Assembly (NCBI RefSeq): GCF_047739745.1
Contig: NZ_JBLLVA010000003.1
Coordinates: forward strand, 186,001 to 250,000
DNA length: 64,000 nucleotides
Source: Pseudaminobacter sp047739745
GTDB taxonomy: Bacteria; Pseudomonadota; Alphaproteobacteria; Rhizobiales; Rhizobiaceae
Direction of reading: 5' to 3'
The notes beneath the pieces were generated by a model. That model saw only the letters and a list, made by a program, of their open reading frames with translations, did not search any database and was not told where the DNA came from. Positions 6,576 to 16,009 of this stretch are shown piece by piece. Every line of letters starts with the position of its first letter. Position 1 is the stretch's first letter. Made by a program: the position numbers and the translations under genes.

Positions 6576-9500
6576 TGCATGGCTCCGTATCCCTTGGCGA
6601 CGTAGTCGATCGTGCGTGCGACCGCCGCTCCGGCTGAGTTGAAGAACTGAATGTGGAAGCCTCCCGGCCCCTTGCCTGTTATGAGCTTCCGGTCTCCCGT
6701 AGCCATGTCCTGGTCGGCGGTGGCTAGGCCCTGCAGCGAGATGAACGGCGGGTCGAAGACAACGTCGAGGCCGGACGCCGGTACCGGAATGTCCTCGCCT
6801 GCAACGACACGATCGGGCATATCCACCGACACCTTGAGCCGCGAGACCACCGGAGTGATGTTTGAGTAGGCCGGGCTGGTGTCCTCTAGAGCCGTCCCCT
6901 GGAGCACGATGCGGAACTCGAAGGCTCGGGCGCTCACGTCCCCGACGAAGAACGGTAGCCACCCGCTCCACTCGCCCAGAGCAGGATCGCCGGAAGTCGT
7001 GCGGTACTGCAGCTCGACGTTCCAGTCCTCGGGCTCGGAGTTGTCCAGGCGAATGACCTCCGAGAGTGTCAGCCACGTCGCCATGACGTTGGCCGTGTTC
7101 TCGCCGCTCGCCTCCACCAGTGCGGTCAGTCGGCTGGTGTAGACCTCGCCCAGGTCGAGACCGCCGGCGAAATTGTAGATGCCTGTGACCGCAAGACCGA
7201 GGCTGTCCGGCTCTCCGTCGCCTGAGTACAAGGTGACGACCTCGTTGAGGGCGTCCCACTTGGACAGCGTATTGTTCGAGAGCAGACGCAGCACGCCGCC
7301 CTCGGTATTGACGCCATCAACCGCGCCGGCAAAGGCCGGACCCTCCTCGAAGAACTCGACCACGTTAAGCCCGGAGATCGCCGCGATGCTACTGCGGACC
7401 ACAGCTGCGTTCAGGCTCTTCACGCCGGTCTGGTAGACCGCCTTGATGAGGTAGCTGCCAACCATCGTCGGCACCTGAGCACTGGACCCCGAAATCTCGG
7501 GGATCAGCGGCGTCGCGGAGTTCCACTCTACGGTGGCGCTCTCGGCCGAGACGAACCGAATTTCGTAGTGGCTGATCCCGACTGCCTGGACGGCGGTCCA
7601 CGATAGGGTCGAGAGGTCGCCCAAAACCGCGATCTTGAAGCCCGTAACGTCGGGCGGCGGACGCAGCAGCGTGTCGGCGCCGAACGTCTCCGAGTAGACC
7701 CACCGCGAGAAGGAACCGTCGTCGAAGATGGCTCTCACGGCGAACGTGTAACTCCCCGACTCCAGCCCGCGTATGTCGGCCGACGTCTGCGGCGCAACCA
7801 CCGAGGCGGCCCGACGCCAGATACCGTTCGCGTTGTTGCGGTAGTCCACATCGAAGTGCCGAACGCGGCCAAACCGAGGCTGCTGCCAGCTCAGCCGCAC
7901 CGCCGCCAAGAACGCGTCGCCCTCCAGATACACACTGGCGTTAATCCGGATGTCGGTCGGCGGCAGCAGATAGGGGTCGAGCGGAACGGTGACGTTGCTT
8001 TCAAAGGCAGGCACCGCGCCAGTATCGGCCTCGTAGATGCCCGGCGCATCATCGACCAGCGTCAACCTTGCGGTGATGTCGTCCTGCGGCTCGATGCCGA
8101 GAACGCGGTAGACCGCGCTGTCACGGGTCGCCTCGCCGAGCGTGAACAGGTCACCGACAGCGGGAAGGTCGCCCGAACCATCGAGATTGATCGTCTGTGT
8201 TTCCCCGGAGCTCCCCGGCACAACTGAGCGGAGCACGAAAGAGCCGTCCGCCAGTCGGAAGCGTATCTGGTAGAGCTTGTTGCCGTCCAGAATGAGCCGC
8301 TCGTCCAGGACGACGCGCTGCGCAGGGCCATCCACGAACGTGACGCGCCCGCTGGCAAGACCAAGCAGCATGACGTCGTGAGCGATCCGGACCCGATCGC
8401 CGCGCGTGCAGGCCAGGTTCTCGAAGTCGACATTGAGAGTGTAGGTCTCAGGACGAAGGCGCAGCTGAGCCAAGTGGAAGCGGCCGTGCCTCCAGATGGT
8501 GCTGGGATGCGTCACGCCGGGGAAGTCCAGGCCCTCGAACCGGGTCGCGTTGGCGGCCGAGTAGCCGTCGTCGTAGACTATACGCTCGTCCTCGATCCAG
8601 CCTTTCTGCGCGTTGATGAAGCGGACGCGCCAGCCGTGGGGCATTTCGCGGAACTCGTGGGTTGCCTCGAAGCCCCACGAATTTCGCGGCGTGAACATCT
8701 GCACGACGGGCGTGTCCTGCTCGTCCCACATGACGGACCACTTGCCGTCCTTGAATACCGTCATGGCACGGCCGGCGGCGGCGATGTCCGCCAGCGTGTC
8801 GAAGACGGACGCAGTGGTGACGCGAGGATGGTCGAAGGTCCAGCCGTTGGCCACGCAGTACGCGTGCCATCCCTGGAGCGCGACGAGATCGACCTGAGAG
8901 TCGGGCACCGGACGCGCGTTGGCTGGCCCCTGAAGCACGTGGCGGAACAGGTCGGCCGGGTTGCGGGAGGGCTGGTTCGCGACCCAGGAGACGCCGTTCC
9001 ACGCCTTGACCAGCGAGATGACCTCGCCGTTGAGGGTGTCCAGCGTTCCGTTGAGCTGCGAGGTGGCCTTAATGCGGATCGCGGTGACGCAGAGAGGCTT
9101 GTCGAAGTTGAGCGGGGCACTGTTGCGGAAACCGCGCAGTGCGGTCCACACAACCGTCTCGGTAACGTTGTTATTCTCCGGATCGTAGTCGTAGTAGTCG
9201 TCGGTCTTCGCGACCTCGACCTCGTACTTGCCCGGAGCGACGGCGACCCGAACCGTGCGGCGGATGGTGTCGAGCGTGCTATCGCTGATGAAAAAGTTGG
9301 GAAGGTTGATCCACGCCGACGTTCCCTCCAGCCGATAGCGCGCCATCACGACGACGGTCCAGATGTTCTTCCGGCCCTTGTTGTCCGTGCGCCGGATGCC
9401 GTTCGGCATCACGACGTCGAGAGAAATCTCGTTGATGTTCTCGGCCGTCGACCGACGGTGCCAGCCGTCCTCGAACTTCAGCTCGATCGACAGCGGCTCC

Positions 9501-10255
9501 TCGACGACCTGACGCGGATACAGCGTGACCGGAGCATCGCCGACATAGCCGTTGCGGGTCTCGATCTGGACGTCGGAGAAGGACGAGATCGGCGTCTCGC
9601 CGATCTTGAGCTGGCTGACGCTGAGCGGCCCGTAGCCCCAGACGAAGAGGACGCGCAGATACTGATCCTCACCGACCGACTCCGTGTAGGGTAGGCCGCC
9701 ATAGAATGGAACGAACCTGTGGTGCCCCAAGATGACCGGGACCGCCTCGAACGGTGCTGCCTGGTTGCGCGCGCCGGTAAACGAGTACCCGATTTTCGGC
9801 GTCTCCTGGACCGGCGGGCGTGGTGCAAACAGCGCGTTCATCAGGAGCTTCACGCCGATGCTGAGGCCGGCCATGAGGAGCTTGCCGAAGAAGCCGAGAC
9901 CCGCAATGAACGCGTTGAACGAGGCAAAGGCGGCGCCGATGGCTCCAATGATCGGCGCCAGGAAGCCCTGCAATGTCGGGTGCAGAGTGACGGTCGTCGT
10001 CGGCTTCGGCCGGACGCAGTGCCATATTGCTGGAGCGATCGGGTGACCGTCGATGTGTATCTGGAAGTCCCCCGGCACGGCGAGGCAATCCTGCTCGGAC
10101 GCAATGCGCTCGGCGATCTCCGCGAGCGTGATGCCAGCCGGCATGCGGCGCTCGACGCGCGCCCGGCGCATTGGGTGCAGAGCCGCCACAACACGGATGT
10201 CGTCGGCCGGGCCGAGCAGCTCGCCGTCCAGCACCTTTGGAACCATCATGTTCAT
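6572..10255 (-). CDS. TipJ-family phage tail tip / host specificity protein
   Basis: At 1227 residues this is the largest phage gene. It has an N-terminal domain, a hydrophobic Gly/Ala segment around residues 90-130 and the typical core of lambda J-like tip proteins (GARNQAAPFEAVPVILGHHR; LPYTESVGEDQYLRVLFVWG). Two fibronectin-III-like modules follow (about residues 740-920), and the C-terminal part is beta-rich. It forms the baseplate/tip that contacts the receptor and opens for DNA ejection. Its start overlaps the NlpC/P60 gene by ATGA, and its stop overlaps the fibre gene. Confidence 0.9.
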   Translation of the reverse strand: MNMMVPKVLDGELLGPADDIRVVAALHPMRRARVERRMPAGITLAEIAERIASEQDCLAVPGDFQIHIDGHPIAPAIWHCVRPKPTTTVTLHPTLQGFLAPIIGAIGAAFASFNAFIAGLGFFGKLLMAGLSIGVKLLMNALFAPRPPVQETPKIGYSFTGARNQAAPFEAVPVILGHHRFVPFYGGLPYTESVGEDQYLRVLFVWGYGPLSVSQLKIGETPISSFSDVQIETRNGYVGDAPVTLYPRQVVEEPLSIELKFEDGWHRRSTAENINEISLDVVMPNGIRRTDNKGRKNIWTVVVMARYRLEGTSAWINLPNFFISDSTLDTIRRTVRVAVAPGKYEVEVAKTDDYYDYDPENNNVTETVVWTALRGFRNSAPLNFDKPLCVTAIRIKATSQLNGTLDTLNGEVISLVKAWNGVSWVANQPSRNPADLFRHVLQGPANARPVPDSQVDLVALQGWHAYCVANGWTFDHPRVTTASVFDTLADIAAAGRAMTVFKDGKWSVMWDEQDTPVVQMFTPRNSWGFEATHEFREMPHGWRVRFINAQKGWIEDERIVYDDGYSAANATRFEGLDFPGVTHPSTIWRHGRFHLAQLRLRPETYTLNVDFENLACTRGDRVRIAHDVMLLGLASGRVTFVDGPAQRVVLDERLILDGNKLYQIRFRLADGSFVLRSVVPGSSGETQTINLDGSGDLPAVGDLFTLGEATRDSAVYRVLGIEPQDDITARLTLVDDAPGIYEADTGAVPAFESNVTVPLDPYLLPPTDIRINASVYLEGDAFLAAVRLSWQQPRFGRVRHFDVDYRNNANGIWRRAASVVAPQTSADIRGLESGSYTFAVRAIFDDGSFSRWVYSETFGADTLLRPPPDVTGFKIAVLGDLSTLSWTAVQAVGISHYEIRFVSAESATVEWNSATPLIPEISGSSAQVPTMVGSYLIKAVYQTGVKSLNAAVVRSSIAAISGLNVVEFFEEGPAFAGAVDGVNTEGGVLRLLSNNTLSKWDALNEVVTLYSGDGEPDSLGLAVTGIYNFAGGLDLGEVYTSRLTALVEASGENTANVMATWLTLSEVIRLDNSEPEDWNVELQYRTTSGDPALGEWSGWLPFFVGDVSARAFEFRIVLQGTALEDTSPAYSNITPVVSRLKVSVDMPDRVVAGEDIPVPASGLDVVFDPPFISLQGLATADQDMATGDRKLITGKGPGGFHIQFFNSAGAAVARTIDYVAKGYGAMQ

Positions 10256-10665
10256 GTCAGGCTCTCATGACGGTAGAAGCCGAGCACGCGGCGGCGAAGG
10301 CGCATGGAATGGTAGTTCTCGATCAGTGAGCCGGCGCCACGCTCGATGTGCAGGACGAGACTCGGAGCGGCGACAAGGCCGACATGGCGCGGCCGGCCGC
10401 CTACAGACATCAGTAACGCATCGCCTGCGCGTTCTTCACCGGCTACGATCGATTTCCATGGATCCATGTGCCCGGCGATCAGGGCAACGACCGCATTGGC
10501 ATCAGCAAGCGTCTGGTAGTCGTCGCGGTAGCTCGGGAGTGGGATGCCAAGGCGCTCGGCATAGACCAGGGCCAGCAGGCCCCAGCAGTCGAGCCCGTCG
10601 CGGTCTCTGCCTCGCTCCAGCCACGGCAAGCCGACATAGTCATCCAGATTGCCGAGCGGTCGCAT
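10252..10665 (-). CDS. NlpC/P60 peptidase, tail assembly
   Basis: The 137-residue NlpC/P60 cysteine peptidase has the catalytic Cys in DCWGL (residue 27), the His in RPRHVGLV (residue 94) and a third polar residue in LHIERG (about 106). In lambda-like tails this domain (gpK-type) sits in the tip and is thought to cut peptidoglycan cross-links during infection. Its start overlaps the preceding stop (TGATG) and its stop overlaps the tip protein start. The order DUF1833 / NlpC / TipJ is the standard one for this phage type. Confidence 0.88.
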   Translation of the reverse strand: MRPLGNLDDYVGLPWLERGRDRDGLDCWGLLALVYAERLGIPLPSYRDDYQTLADANAVVALIAGHMDPWKSIVAGEERAGDALLMSVGGRPRHVGLVAAPSLVLHIERGAGSLIENYHSMRLRRRVLGFYRHESLT

Positions 10666-11168
10666 CAGAACAGCCCTGGAAAGGAGGCTGGCGAAAACGT
10701 ACCGGACGGATACGGTTCGTCGGTCAGCGCGTCGATCGACAGCTCCAGCGTCATGACGTTGGCGTTGTAGCTCGCGTTCTTGACGTCGAACTCGGGATAC
10801 TCGATCTCCACGCTGTCGGGCGAGGACGCCAACACCACCTCGATCGTGGCCTTTGCCGGCGTCGAGACGGACCGGACCAGCTCGACCAGATCGCGACTTA
10901 TGTTCTCCAGCACGAACCGGGCTGTCGGTGCGCGCTCGTCCATGTCGTCGGGCAGCGAGGTCGAGAACGGAGCGAACAGGTATGTCTCCCCTCGGCTCAC
11001 CGTGCCGTATTGCAGCGGTGCCTCTGAGAGAAGCGTCGTCGGGTCGCTCGATATCCGCAGCGGCGTGGCATAGTCCGGGTGCGTAATGGTGAGCAGCACC
11101 ACCAGGACCTCGCCGGTCTCCTGCGCATTCATCGCCTCGCGCAAGGTGAGTGAGACGGTCCGGCTCAT
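10665..11168 (-). CDS. DUF1833-family tail protein
   Basis: The 167-residue protein starts with SLTLREAMNAQETGEVLVVLLTI, the signature of DUF1833 phage proteins. It has the matching C-terminal half (ANVMTLELSIDALTDEPYPSGTF). These proteins occupy the gpL/gpM-like position upstream of the NlpC peptidase and are believed to join tail tube and tip. Start and stop overlap both neighbours, so the tail-tip genes form one coupled unit. Confidence 0.8.
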   Translation of the reverse strand: MSRTVSLTLREAMNAQETGEVLVVLLTITHPDYATPLRISSDPTTLLSEAPLQYGTVSRGETYLFAPFSTSLPDDMDERAPTARFVLENISRDLVELVRSVSTPAKATIEVVLASSPDSVEIEYPEFDVKNASYNANVMTLELSIDALTDEPYPSGTFSPASFPGLF

Positions 11169-12241
11169 GATGTCATCGCCTGCAATTCGGCGTTCGAGAG
11201 CCGCCGAGGGTAATAGATCATGCGCCTGATGCGTGTCGCGACAGTGCTTGCCGAAAGAACCAGGCTCGAAACGGTGGGGACCTGACCCGAGCTGTCAGTC
11301 AGGACCGCCGCGCCGTTGCGGCAGAACGCGAAATCATCCGCCTTGTATGCATATGCGTATTTTGTCAGGGCCCCGAGGACGACAGCAAAGGAGCCCGTAT
11401 CTACCTGGCCCGCGCCGTCCTTCTGAACGTAGAAGTCTGCGCCCGTTATCACTTGTCCGTGGCGGATGCGAATGGTGCTTCCCCCCGCACCATCCAGCGC
11501 CGCAAGGCCGGCGGTTCCGCTGGATGGTGTGGTCAGATGAATGCACTCAACGTAAAGCGTGCCCTCCGTAGGGTTAAACTGGAAACCGCCGGTCGCCGCA
11601 CTGACAATATCGGCGGCGCGAGGCACTCTTGTGTAGGACGTGGCGACAGGCCCGACTTCGAACTGGGCGTATCCCATCTGAATGCCGGACACACCGTCGC
11701 CGATGAATGTCGCGAGACCAGTTCCGGGTGCGTTGTTTACAGCAGCAGCATGTCCGCCTGTGCCGGTAGCAATGGCCGTCATCGACATCTGGCAGCGGTA
11801 GAGGCCGCCACCGACATTCTCGATCTTAGCCGTCACCGAACCCTGAGTGCCGGTCACTGTACCTGTCTGGAGATCGAACGCTGCAAGCCGCCCCTCGGCG
11901 TCCGAGAATACTGGCGCTGCACCCGAGAGCCGCAGATAGCGATAGCCATCTTCCCGGGAAAAGAGAGAAAACGCACAGCGCTGGCCCGCCGCAACTGACG
12001 AGACGATTCGCGACGTATAGTGCGCGCTGCTCGTCGTGGTGGGGACGATGCGGTCCAGCGTCAGGCCGCCCTCCGGGTCGACGCCAACATTCTCGACAAC
12101 GTCGACTTGGCTCTTGTTCCACTTGGTCGCATCCTCTGGGTCGGCCCAGAGGTTTGTGGCGGCGTTTTCGATCAGCGCATCCGCGTCTCCCGTCGTCAGA
12201 TCATAATCGGTGCGCAGCTCGTTCGCTGCGGCCCAGCGCAT
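11165..12241 (-). CDS. Phage spike/fibre protein with concanavalin-like domain; 5' end displaced
   Basis: The protein resembles the head-spike/fibre family. The typical entry motif (YFDASRVMRWAAANELRTDYD, then IENAATNLW) is followed by a beta-sandwich (CAFSLFSREDGYRYLRLSG) and a C-terminal LamG/ConA-type domain ending in YYPRRLSNAELQAM. The family motif begins upstream of the first usable ATG (12241), in a frame that overlaps the end of the small gene at 12268-12468. The original start seems to be lost. The protein may start at 12241, use a GTG near 12260, or depend on a frameshift. Confidence 0.7.
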   Translation of the reverse strand: MRWAAANELRTDYDLTTGDADALIENAATNLWADPEDATKWNKSQVDVVENVGVDPEGGLTLDRIVPTTTSSAHYTSRIVSSVAAGQRCAFSLFSREDGYRYLRLSGAAPVFSDAEGRLAAFDLQTGTVTGTQGSVTAKIENVGGGLYRCQMSMTAIATGTGGHAAAVNNAPGTGLATFIGDGVSGIQMGYAQFEVGPVATSYTRVPRAADIVSAATGGFQFNPTEGTLYVECIHLTTPSSGTAGLAALDGAGGSTIRIRHGQVITGADFYVQKDGAGQVDTGSFAVVLGALTKYAYAYKADDFAFCRNGAAVLTDSSGQVPTVSSLVLSASTVATRIRRMIYYPRRLSNAELQAMTS

Positions 12242-12267
12242 GACGCGAGAGGCATCGAAGTAGGATG

Positions 12268-12468
12268 CTACTGAGCTTCGAGGACGGCGAGTTGTGCCCC
12301 GGTCATCATCATCCGGCCTTGCAACGGCTCGGGCATCGCCGAGGATCGCGGGCGAACCTTCGGCGGACCAGCGTCCGGCCGAGAGCGAATGCGCCCGTCG
12401 CCAAGGCCTCCGGAATAACCATCGCGAAGCAGATACTGCGGCAGCGAGGCCGGCCAAGCGTCAACCAT
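12268..12468 (-). CDS. N-terminal part of a tail protein, truncated
   Basis: The 66-residue product starts MVDAWPASLPQYLLRDGYSG and continues with GLGDGRIRSRPDAGPPKVRPRSSA. This is the recognisable N-terminus of a phage tail protein that is normally at least twice as long. It ends abruptly at a TAG (12268-12270). The start overlaps the tape measure stop (TGATG). In the -1 frame the DNA runs on into the spike-protein motif. The arrangement looks like a recombination joint that fused two modules out of frame. Confidence 0.65.
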   Translation of the reverse strand: MVDAWPASLPQYLLRDGYSGGLGDGRIRSRPDAGPPKVRPRSSAMPEPLQGRMMMTGAQLAVLEAQ

Positions 12469-15400
12469 CAGCCGCGCCTCTTCAATGCCTGCTGCGCACC
12501 AAACGACCGGCGCAGCGTGTTGTTGGACGCGGTGCCTCGGTTGGCGAGCTTGAGTGCGACGACGCGATCGATGATCGTCTCGATCGACAGCGATCCGTCG
12601 TTTTCGATGTTCGCCTCGCTACGCACCACAGCATCGGCGCCGTAGTTGTTGATCGTGCGATTGTTGACGACGAGACGCGGCCCGCCGTTCGAATTGGCTG
12701 GCATCCGCATGGCCGGATTCGCACCTGTCACAACGCCGCCTTCGGCATAGCCGGACAGGCCCTTGCGCATCGCCTCGACCACGGCAACACCGCCGGCGCG
12801 GTTGATGTCGGCCTGCGACCACACGATCTCGCCGGCATGCACCACGCCGGCCGGCTTATTCTTCGGCCCTGGACCGGTGTATCCGCCTTCCGAGAATAAG
12901 CCGGTGAAGCCACCCGCTAACACCGTGGCCTGGGTCGCAGCGGGCAGAGTGCTAAGCAGGTCCATGTTAAAACCCGGCCCGCCACCGAATAGCCCCTTGA
13001 ACCAGCCGCCGATGCCACCGGATGGAGCCGCCGGAAACTGGCTGAGGGCGTCTCCCATCTTGGATAACCCTCCGCCGAGATCGTTCAAACCACCGGCCGC
13101 AGTAGCCGCACCCTTGGTGACGTCAGCGGTCGTGCCACTGAACTTGCCAAGGGCCTTCTCTGCGCCCTCCAACCGCCCCGTAAAATTGTGCATTGCCTCC
13201 GGATTTGCCGCCGAATACCCGGATGGACGCTCGAACTGTCCGAATGCCTTGGTGGCACCGCGCACGTCCGTCGAGGCGAGGACCTTATCCAGAGCCTTGC
13301 GCTCTGAGGTCTGGAGCTCGTGCCATGCAAAGTCGAGCTGACCCTTGACGTTTGTCTGCCAGTCGGCACCGACGAAATTTTTCATCGAAGGACCGCGATC
13401 GTTCCATTGGAACAAGCCGAAGGCATTGCCACCGTCACCAACGGCGTTCGGGCGGAAGGCACTCTCAGCTCCAACGTGGCCCATGATGCCCGCCACCTGG
13501 TGATCGGCAAGACCCTTGCCCTTGAAGAAATTCCACGTCTGAACCTCAATGCTGTTTCCAACAAGACTTGAGGAGCCAACGGGAGCCAAAGCAGCACGCG
13601 TGACGGCACCGGGCGCGTAATTGTCATTCACATAGCCGAGAACAGAGCCAAATCCGCCAGCGGCTCCATCGACGAAACTGGAAGGCGATCTCGCTGGCCC
13701 ACTGCCGAAGAACTGGCCGAACAGCCCGCCCACACTTGCGCCGCCCTGCGGAGCTGTCCCGAACAGGCCGGCAAGCGGACCCTTCCCCAGCAAAACTGCC
13801 TGAAGCACGGCGTCAGCCAGTGCATTGACAATCCGCTTCAATGCATCGGCCAGGCCGTTCGCGCCGCTGGTCAAGCCGTCGAACAGGTCCATACCGAGGC
13901 CAGCGAAAAACTCGGTCCGCTCGTTGAAGTCCTGCTGCGCCTTCGCAACCTCGTCGAGCGCAAGCTGATATTCGGTGATCGCAGCGGCATTCATCCGCAT
14001 GCTGTTGGCTTCGGCGCTGTTTGCGTCGATGCCTGCCCGGCGGATTTGCTGTTCCACCTGCATTTGCGAGATTGCACGAGCACGAACGGCATTCGTCTCG
14101 CCAATCAGGCTCATTTCCAGCTTAAGCGATTCAATCCGCTCCTGCTGCGACCGCAGGAAATCGGCGCCCGGGTTGCGGGCCTTAGCCTCCTGGTCGAGCC
14201 GGTCGATATCGTTTGGCCGCGGCGTCGGGATCGGGACAGCAGCGCCAGCTTCCCGGTTCTCGATGCGCTTGATCGCATCGCGGTAAGCCTGTTCGGCCGC
14301 CATGCGCGTGATCTGGTCACCGCCGGCATTGCGAGCACGAACCAGCTCCTGCATGGCCAATGCCTGGTCGGACATCGGCTCTGCCGCGATCCGCGTCAGC
14401 CGCTCCATCGCGTCGGCAAAGGCCTTGATCTCCTCCGCATTGCGCCTCGCCGTATCGCCGATCTGGTCCAGAGCGGTTTCGGCTTGCGTCAGCGCGAGGG
14501 TCGCCTTGTAGGAATCGTCGGTGGTCTTCAGCAGCGCCGATGCGGTGCCAAGCAAGGCAGCGTTGTTCGGCTCAAGGTCCCAACGCTCCGTCACCATGCG
14601 GCGGAAGCCGGCAATGTCCGGTTCGCCGGCCGCTGCCGTGCGCCGAAGATGCTCGATTGCTTCCTCGAACGGTTTGAACTCGGAATTTAGGATATTCCGG
14701 ACCTCTCCAGTCCGGGAATCCTGCTCCGTCAGGCCGGTGACGCTGCCAAGGACAGACTGAGCGCCGGCCGCAATCCCCATGCGCAGTTCGGCAGCAGACG
14801 CGGCCTGCATTAAAGCAAATGAGTTGGTGCTTTCGCGCGCGTAGGCCTTCACACCCTCCGCTGCCTCGCCGTAAGCATCCTTGATGCGCCGGATATTGTC
14901 CTCGTGCCGGCTCAGCGCATCGTCAAGGGCCTTCGATTCATCCTGACCAGTCGAGAAATACTGGATCGCTGCGGCGGTCAGGCCGACGATGCCGATCGTC
15001 AGAAGTGAGACCGGGCTGATGATGCTCGAAAATGCGGCAAGCAGGCCGGCGCCGGCGCTCTCGCCACGCGACCGCATGTCCTCGAACACGGCGGAAAGCT
15101 GGGTGCCCTGCTGGAGAGCAATCTGGATCGGCGACATGCCCATAGCGGCCGTGACGCCCACATCCTGAAACTGTGCGGCAATGTTGGCCGTGTGGAAGCT
15201 GCCGGCGCCACGAGCATTCGCATTGGCAGCGGAATGCATCCGTGTGGTCGCCGCCGTTGCCGCGTTCGCCGCTGCGGCTTGAGCTGATAGACGCGCGCTG
15301 GTATCGGAAACAGCCGCGGCGAATTCATGCTGTCCCTTGGCGGCAAACTGCGCGCCGTCAGCCATCTGGCCGTATTTCTTGTAGATGCCGTCGAGGATCG

Positions 15401-15692
15401 GCACCGCCTGGCTCATGGTGATCTTGCCGGTTTCAAGGCCGCGAGACAGCGCGTTGACCGCGCTGTTCATGCGCTGCGCCGACGCATAGCCATCGACATA
15501 CTGCCGCGACAGCCGGGCCAACACGTCGCCGGCCTGGCTGACCTTCTGGTCCGTCTGCGATACGCTGGCGCCGAGCCCGGCATTGGCCGCGCTGGCGGAT
15601 TTACTCGCCGTCTCGATAGCCTTGGCGCCGGCGACGTAGCCGCTGGCGTCCATATCAGCCGAGACGCGCAGTGTGCGGAGTTCTACTGCCAT
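12468..15692 (-). CDS. Tail tape measure protein with embedded phage lysozyme domain
   Basis: The 1074-residue protein has long helical Ala/Gln-rich N-terminal parts and the AQFQDVGVTAAMGMSPIQIA motif of tape measure proteins. A hydrophobic segment lies near residues 220-250. Residues about 714-847 form a Phage_lysozyme2-like domain (GIMGHVGAESAFRPNAVGDG, FGLFQWNDRG). The tape measure sets tail length, and the enzyme domain probably opens the cell wall during DNA entry. It starts 117 nt from the small upstream gene. SD-like GGAG lies before the ATG at 15692. Confidence 0.92.
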   Translation of the reverse strand: MAVELRTLRVSADMDASGYVAGAKAIETASKSASAANAGLGASVSQTDQKVSQAGDVLARLSRQYVDGYASAQRMNSAVNALSRGLETGKITMSQAVPILDGIYKKYGQMADGAQFAAKGQHEFAAAVSDTSARLSAQAAAANAATAATTRMHSAANANARGAGSFHTANIAAQFQDVGVTAAMGMSPIQIALQQGTQLSAVFEDMRSRGESAGAGLLAAFSSIISPVSLLTIGIVGLTAAAIQYFSTGQDESKALDDALSRHEDNIRRIKDAYGEAAEGVKAYARESTNSFALMQAASAAELRMGIAAGAQSVLGSVTGLTEQDSRTGEVRNILNSEFKPFEEAIEHLRRTAAAGEPDIAGFRRMVTERWDLEPNNAALLGTASALLKTTDDSYKATLALTQAETALDQIGDTARRNAEEIKAFADAMERLTRIAAEPMSDQALAMQELVRARNAGGDQITRMAAEQAYRDAIKRIENREAGAAVPIPTPRPNDIDRLDQEAKARNPGADFLRSQQERIESLKLEMSLIGETNAVRARAISQMQVEQQIRRAGIDANSAEANSMRMNAAAITEYQLALDEVAKAQQDFNERTEFFAGLGMDLFDGLTSGANGLADALKRIVNALADAVLQAVLLGKGPLAGLFGTAPQGGASVGGLFGQFFGSGPARSPSSFVDGAAGGFGSVLGYVNDNYAPGAVTRAALAPVGSSSLVGNSIEVQTWNFFKGKGLADHQVAGIMGHVGAESAFRPNAVGDGGNAFGLFQWNDRGPSMKNFVGADWQTNVKGQLDFAWHELQTSERKALDKVLASTDVRGATKAFGQFERPSGYSAANPEAMHNFTGRLEGAEKALGKFSGTTADVTKGAATAAGGLNDLGGGLSKMGDALSQFPAAPSGGIGGWFKGLFGGGPGFNMDLLSTLPAATQATVLAGGFTGLFSEGGYTGPGPKNKPAGVVHAGEIVWSQADINRAGGVAVVEAMRKGLSGYAEGGVVTGANPAMRMPANSNGGPRLVVNNRTINNYGADAVVRSEANIENDGSLSIETIIDRVVALKLANRGTASNNTLRRSFGAQQALKRRG

Positions 15693-15744
15693 GGATTTCT
15701 CCGGCGAAAGGGATAAGCTGCCGCTCGTTTAAACGGGGGCGGGA

Positions 15745-15927
15745 ATGGGAGAGGTACGTTGTTCAAAGTGCGGAGCAAAAGCGACCGTCGAGATGACAGG
15801 GCAAAACCGGTTTACGACGTCATATCCGTCAGAAACGCTGGCTTGCTGTTCTGAACCGTCTCCGGAAGATTGTCCTCATCTGGCGCGCGCTGAGAAGACA
15901 GAGATCCACCGCTTGAGCCGTCGATAG
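15745..15927 (+). CDS. Small Cys-rich protein on the opposite strand (possible moron)
   Basis: The 60-residue frame starts CSKCGAKATVEMTGQN and holds a further Cys pair (ACCSEPSPEDC). It could bind zinc. GGGGGCGGG lies just before the ATG. The gene points against the late operon and overlaps the small tail gene at 15812-16009 on the minus strand. Both cannot be strongly conserved in the shared 116 bp. Its Cys pattern makes it look real, but it is unproven. Confidence 0.35.
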   Translation: MGEVRCSKCGAKATVEMTGQNRFTTSYPSETLACCSEPSPEDCPHLARAEKTEIHRLSRR

Positions 15928-16009
15928 TGCACCACTTTCGCAGCGTCAAAAGTTCGCCGTTGGGGAGCAGTTCGACTTCGCGATAGAAGGTCCGACGCTC
16001 GGTCGTCAT
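15812..16009 (-). CDS. Small tail protein downstream of the GT frameshift gene
   Basis: The 65-residue frame begins with an ATG that overlaps the GT extension stop codon (AGATGA), so translation is coupled. The first half (MTTERRTFYREVELLPNGEL) looks coding; the second half is Ser-rich and low in structure. It sits between the tail assembly chaperone and the tape measure, where small tail proteins are usual. No family recognised. Confidence 0.5.
   Translation of the reverse strand: MTTERRTFYREVELLPNGELLTLRKWCTIDGSSGGSLSSQRAPDEDNLPETVQNSKPAFLTDMTS

Noticed and set aside
8378..9694. Long plus-strand open frame (438 codons) inside the tip protein gene
   Set aside because: It is antisense to a clear TipJ gene, with Arg/Val/Asp-rich composition caused by high GC; a shadow.
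12255..12300. Programmed -1 frameshift joining the 66-residue tail protein to the spike protein
   Set aside because: The -1 frame is right, but no slippery heptamer or clear stem-loop is visible at the joint; kept only as a possible recombination joint.
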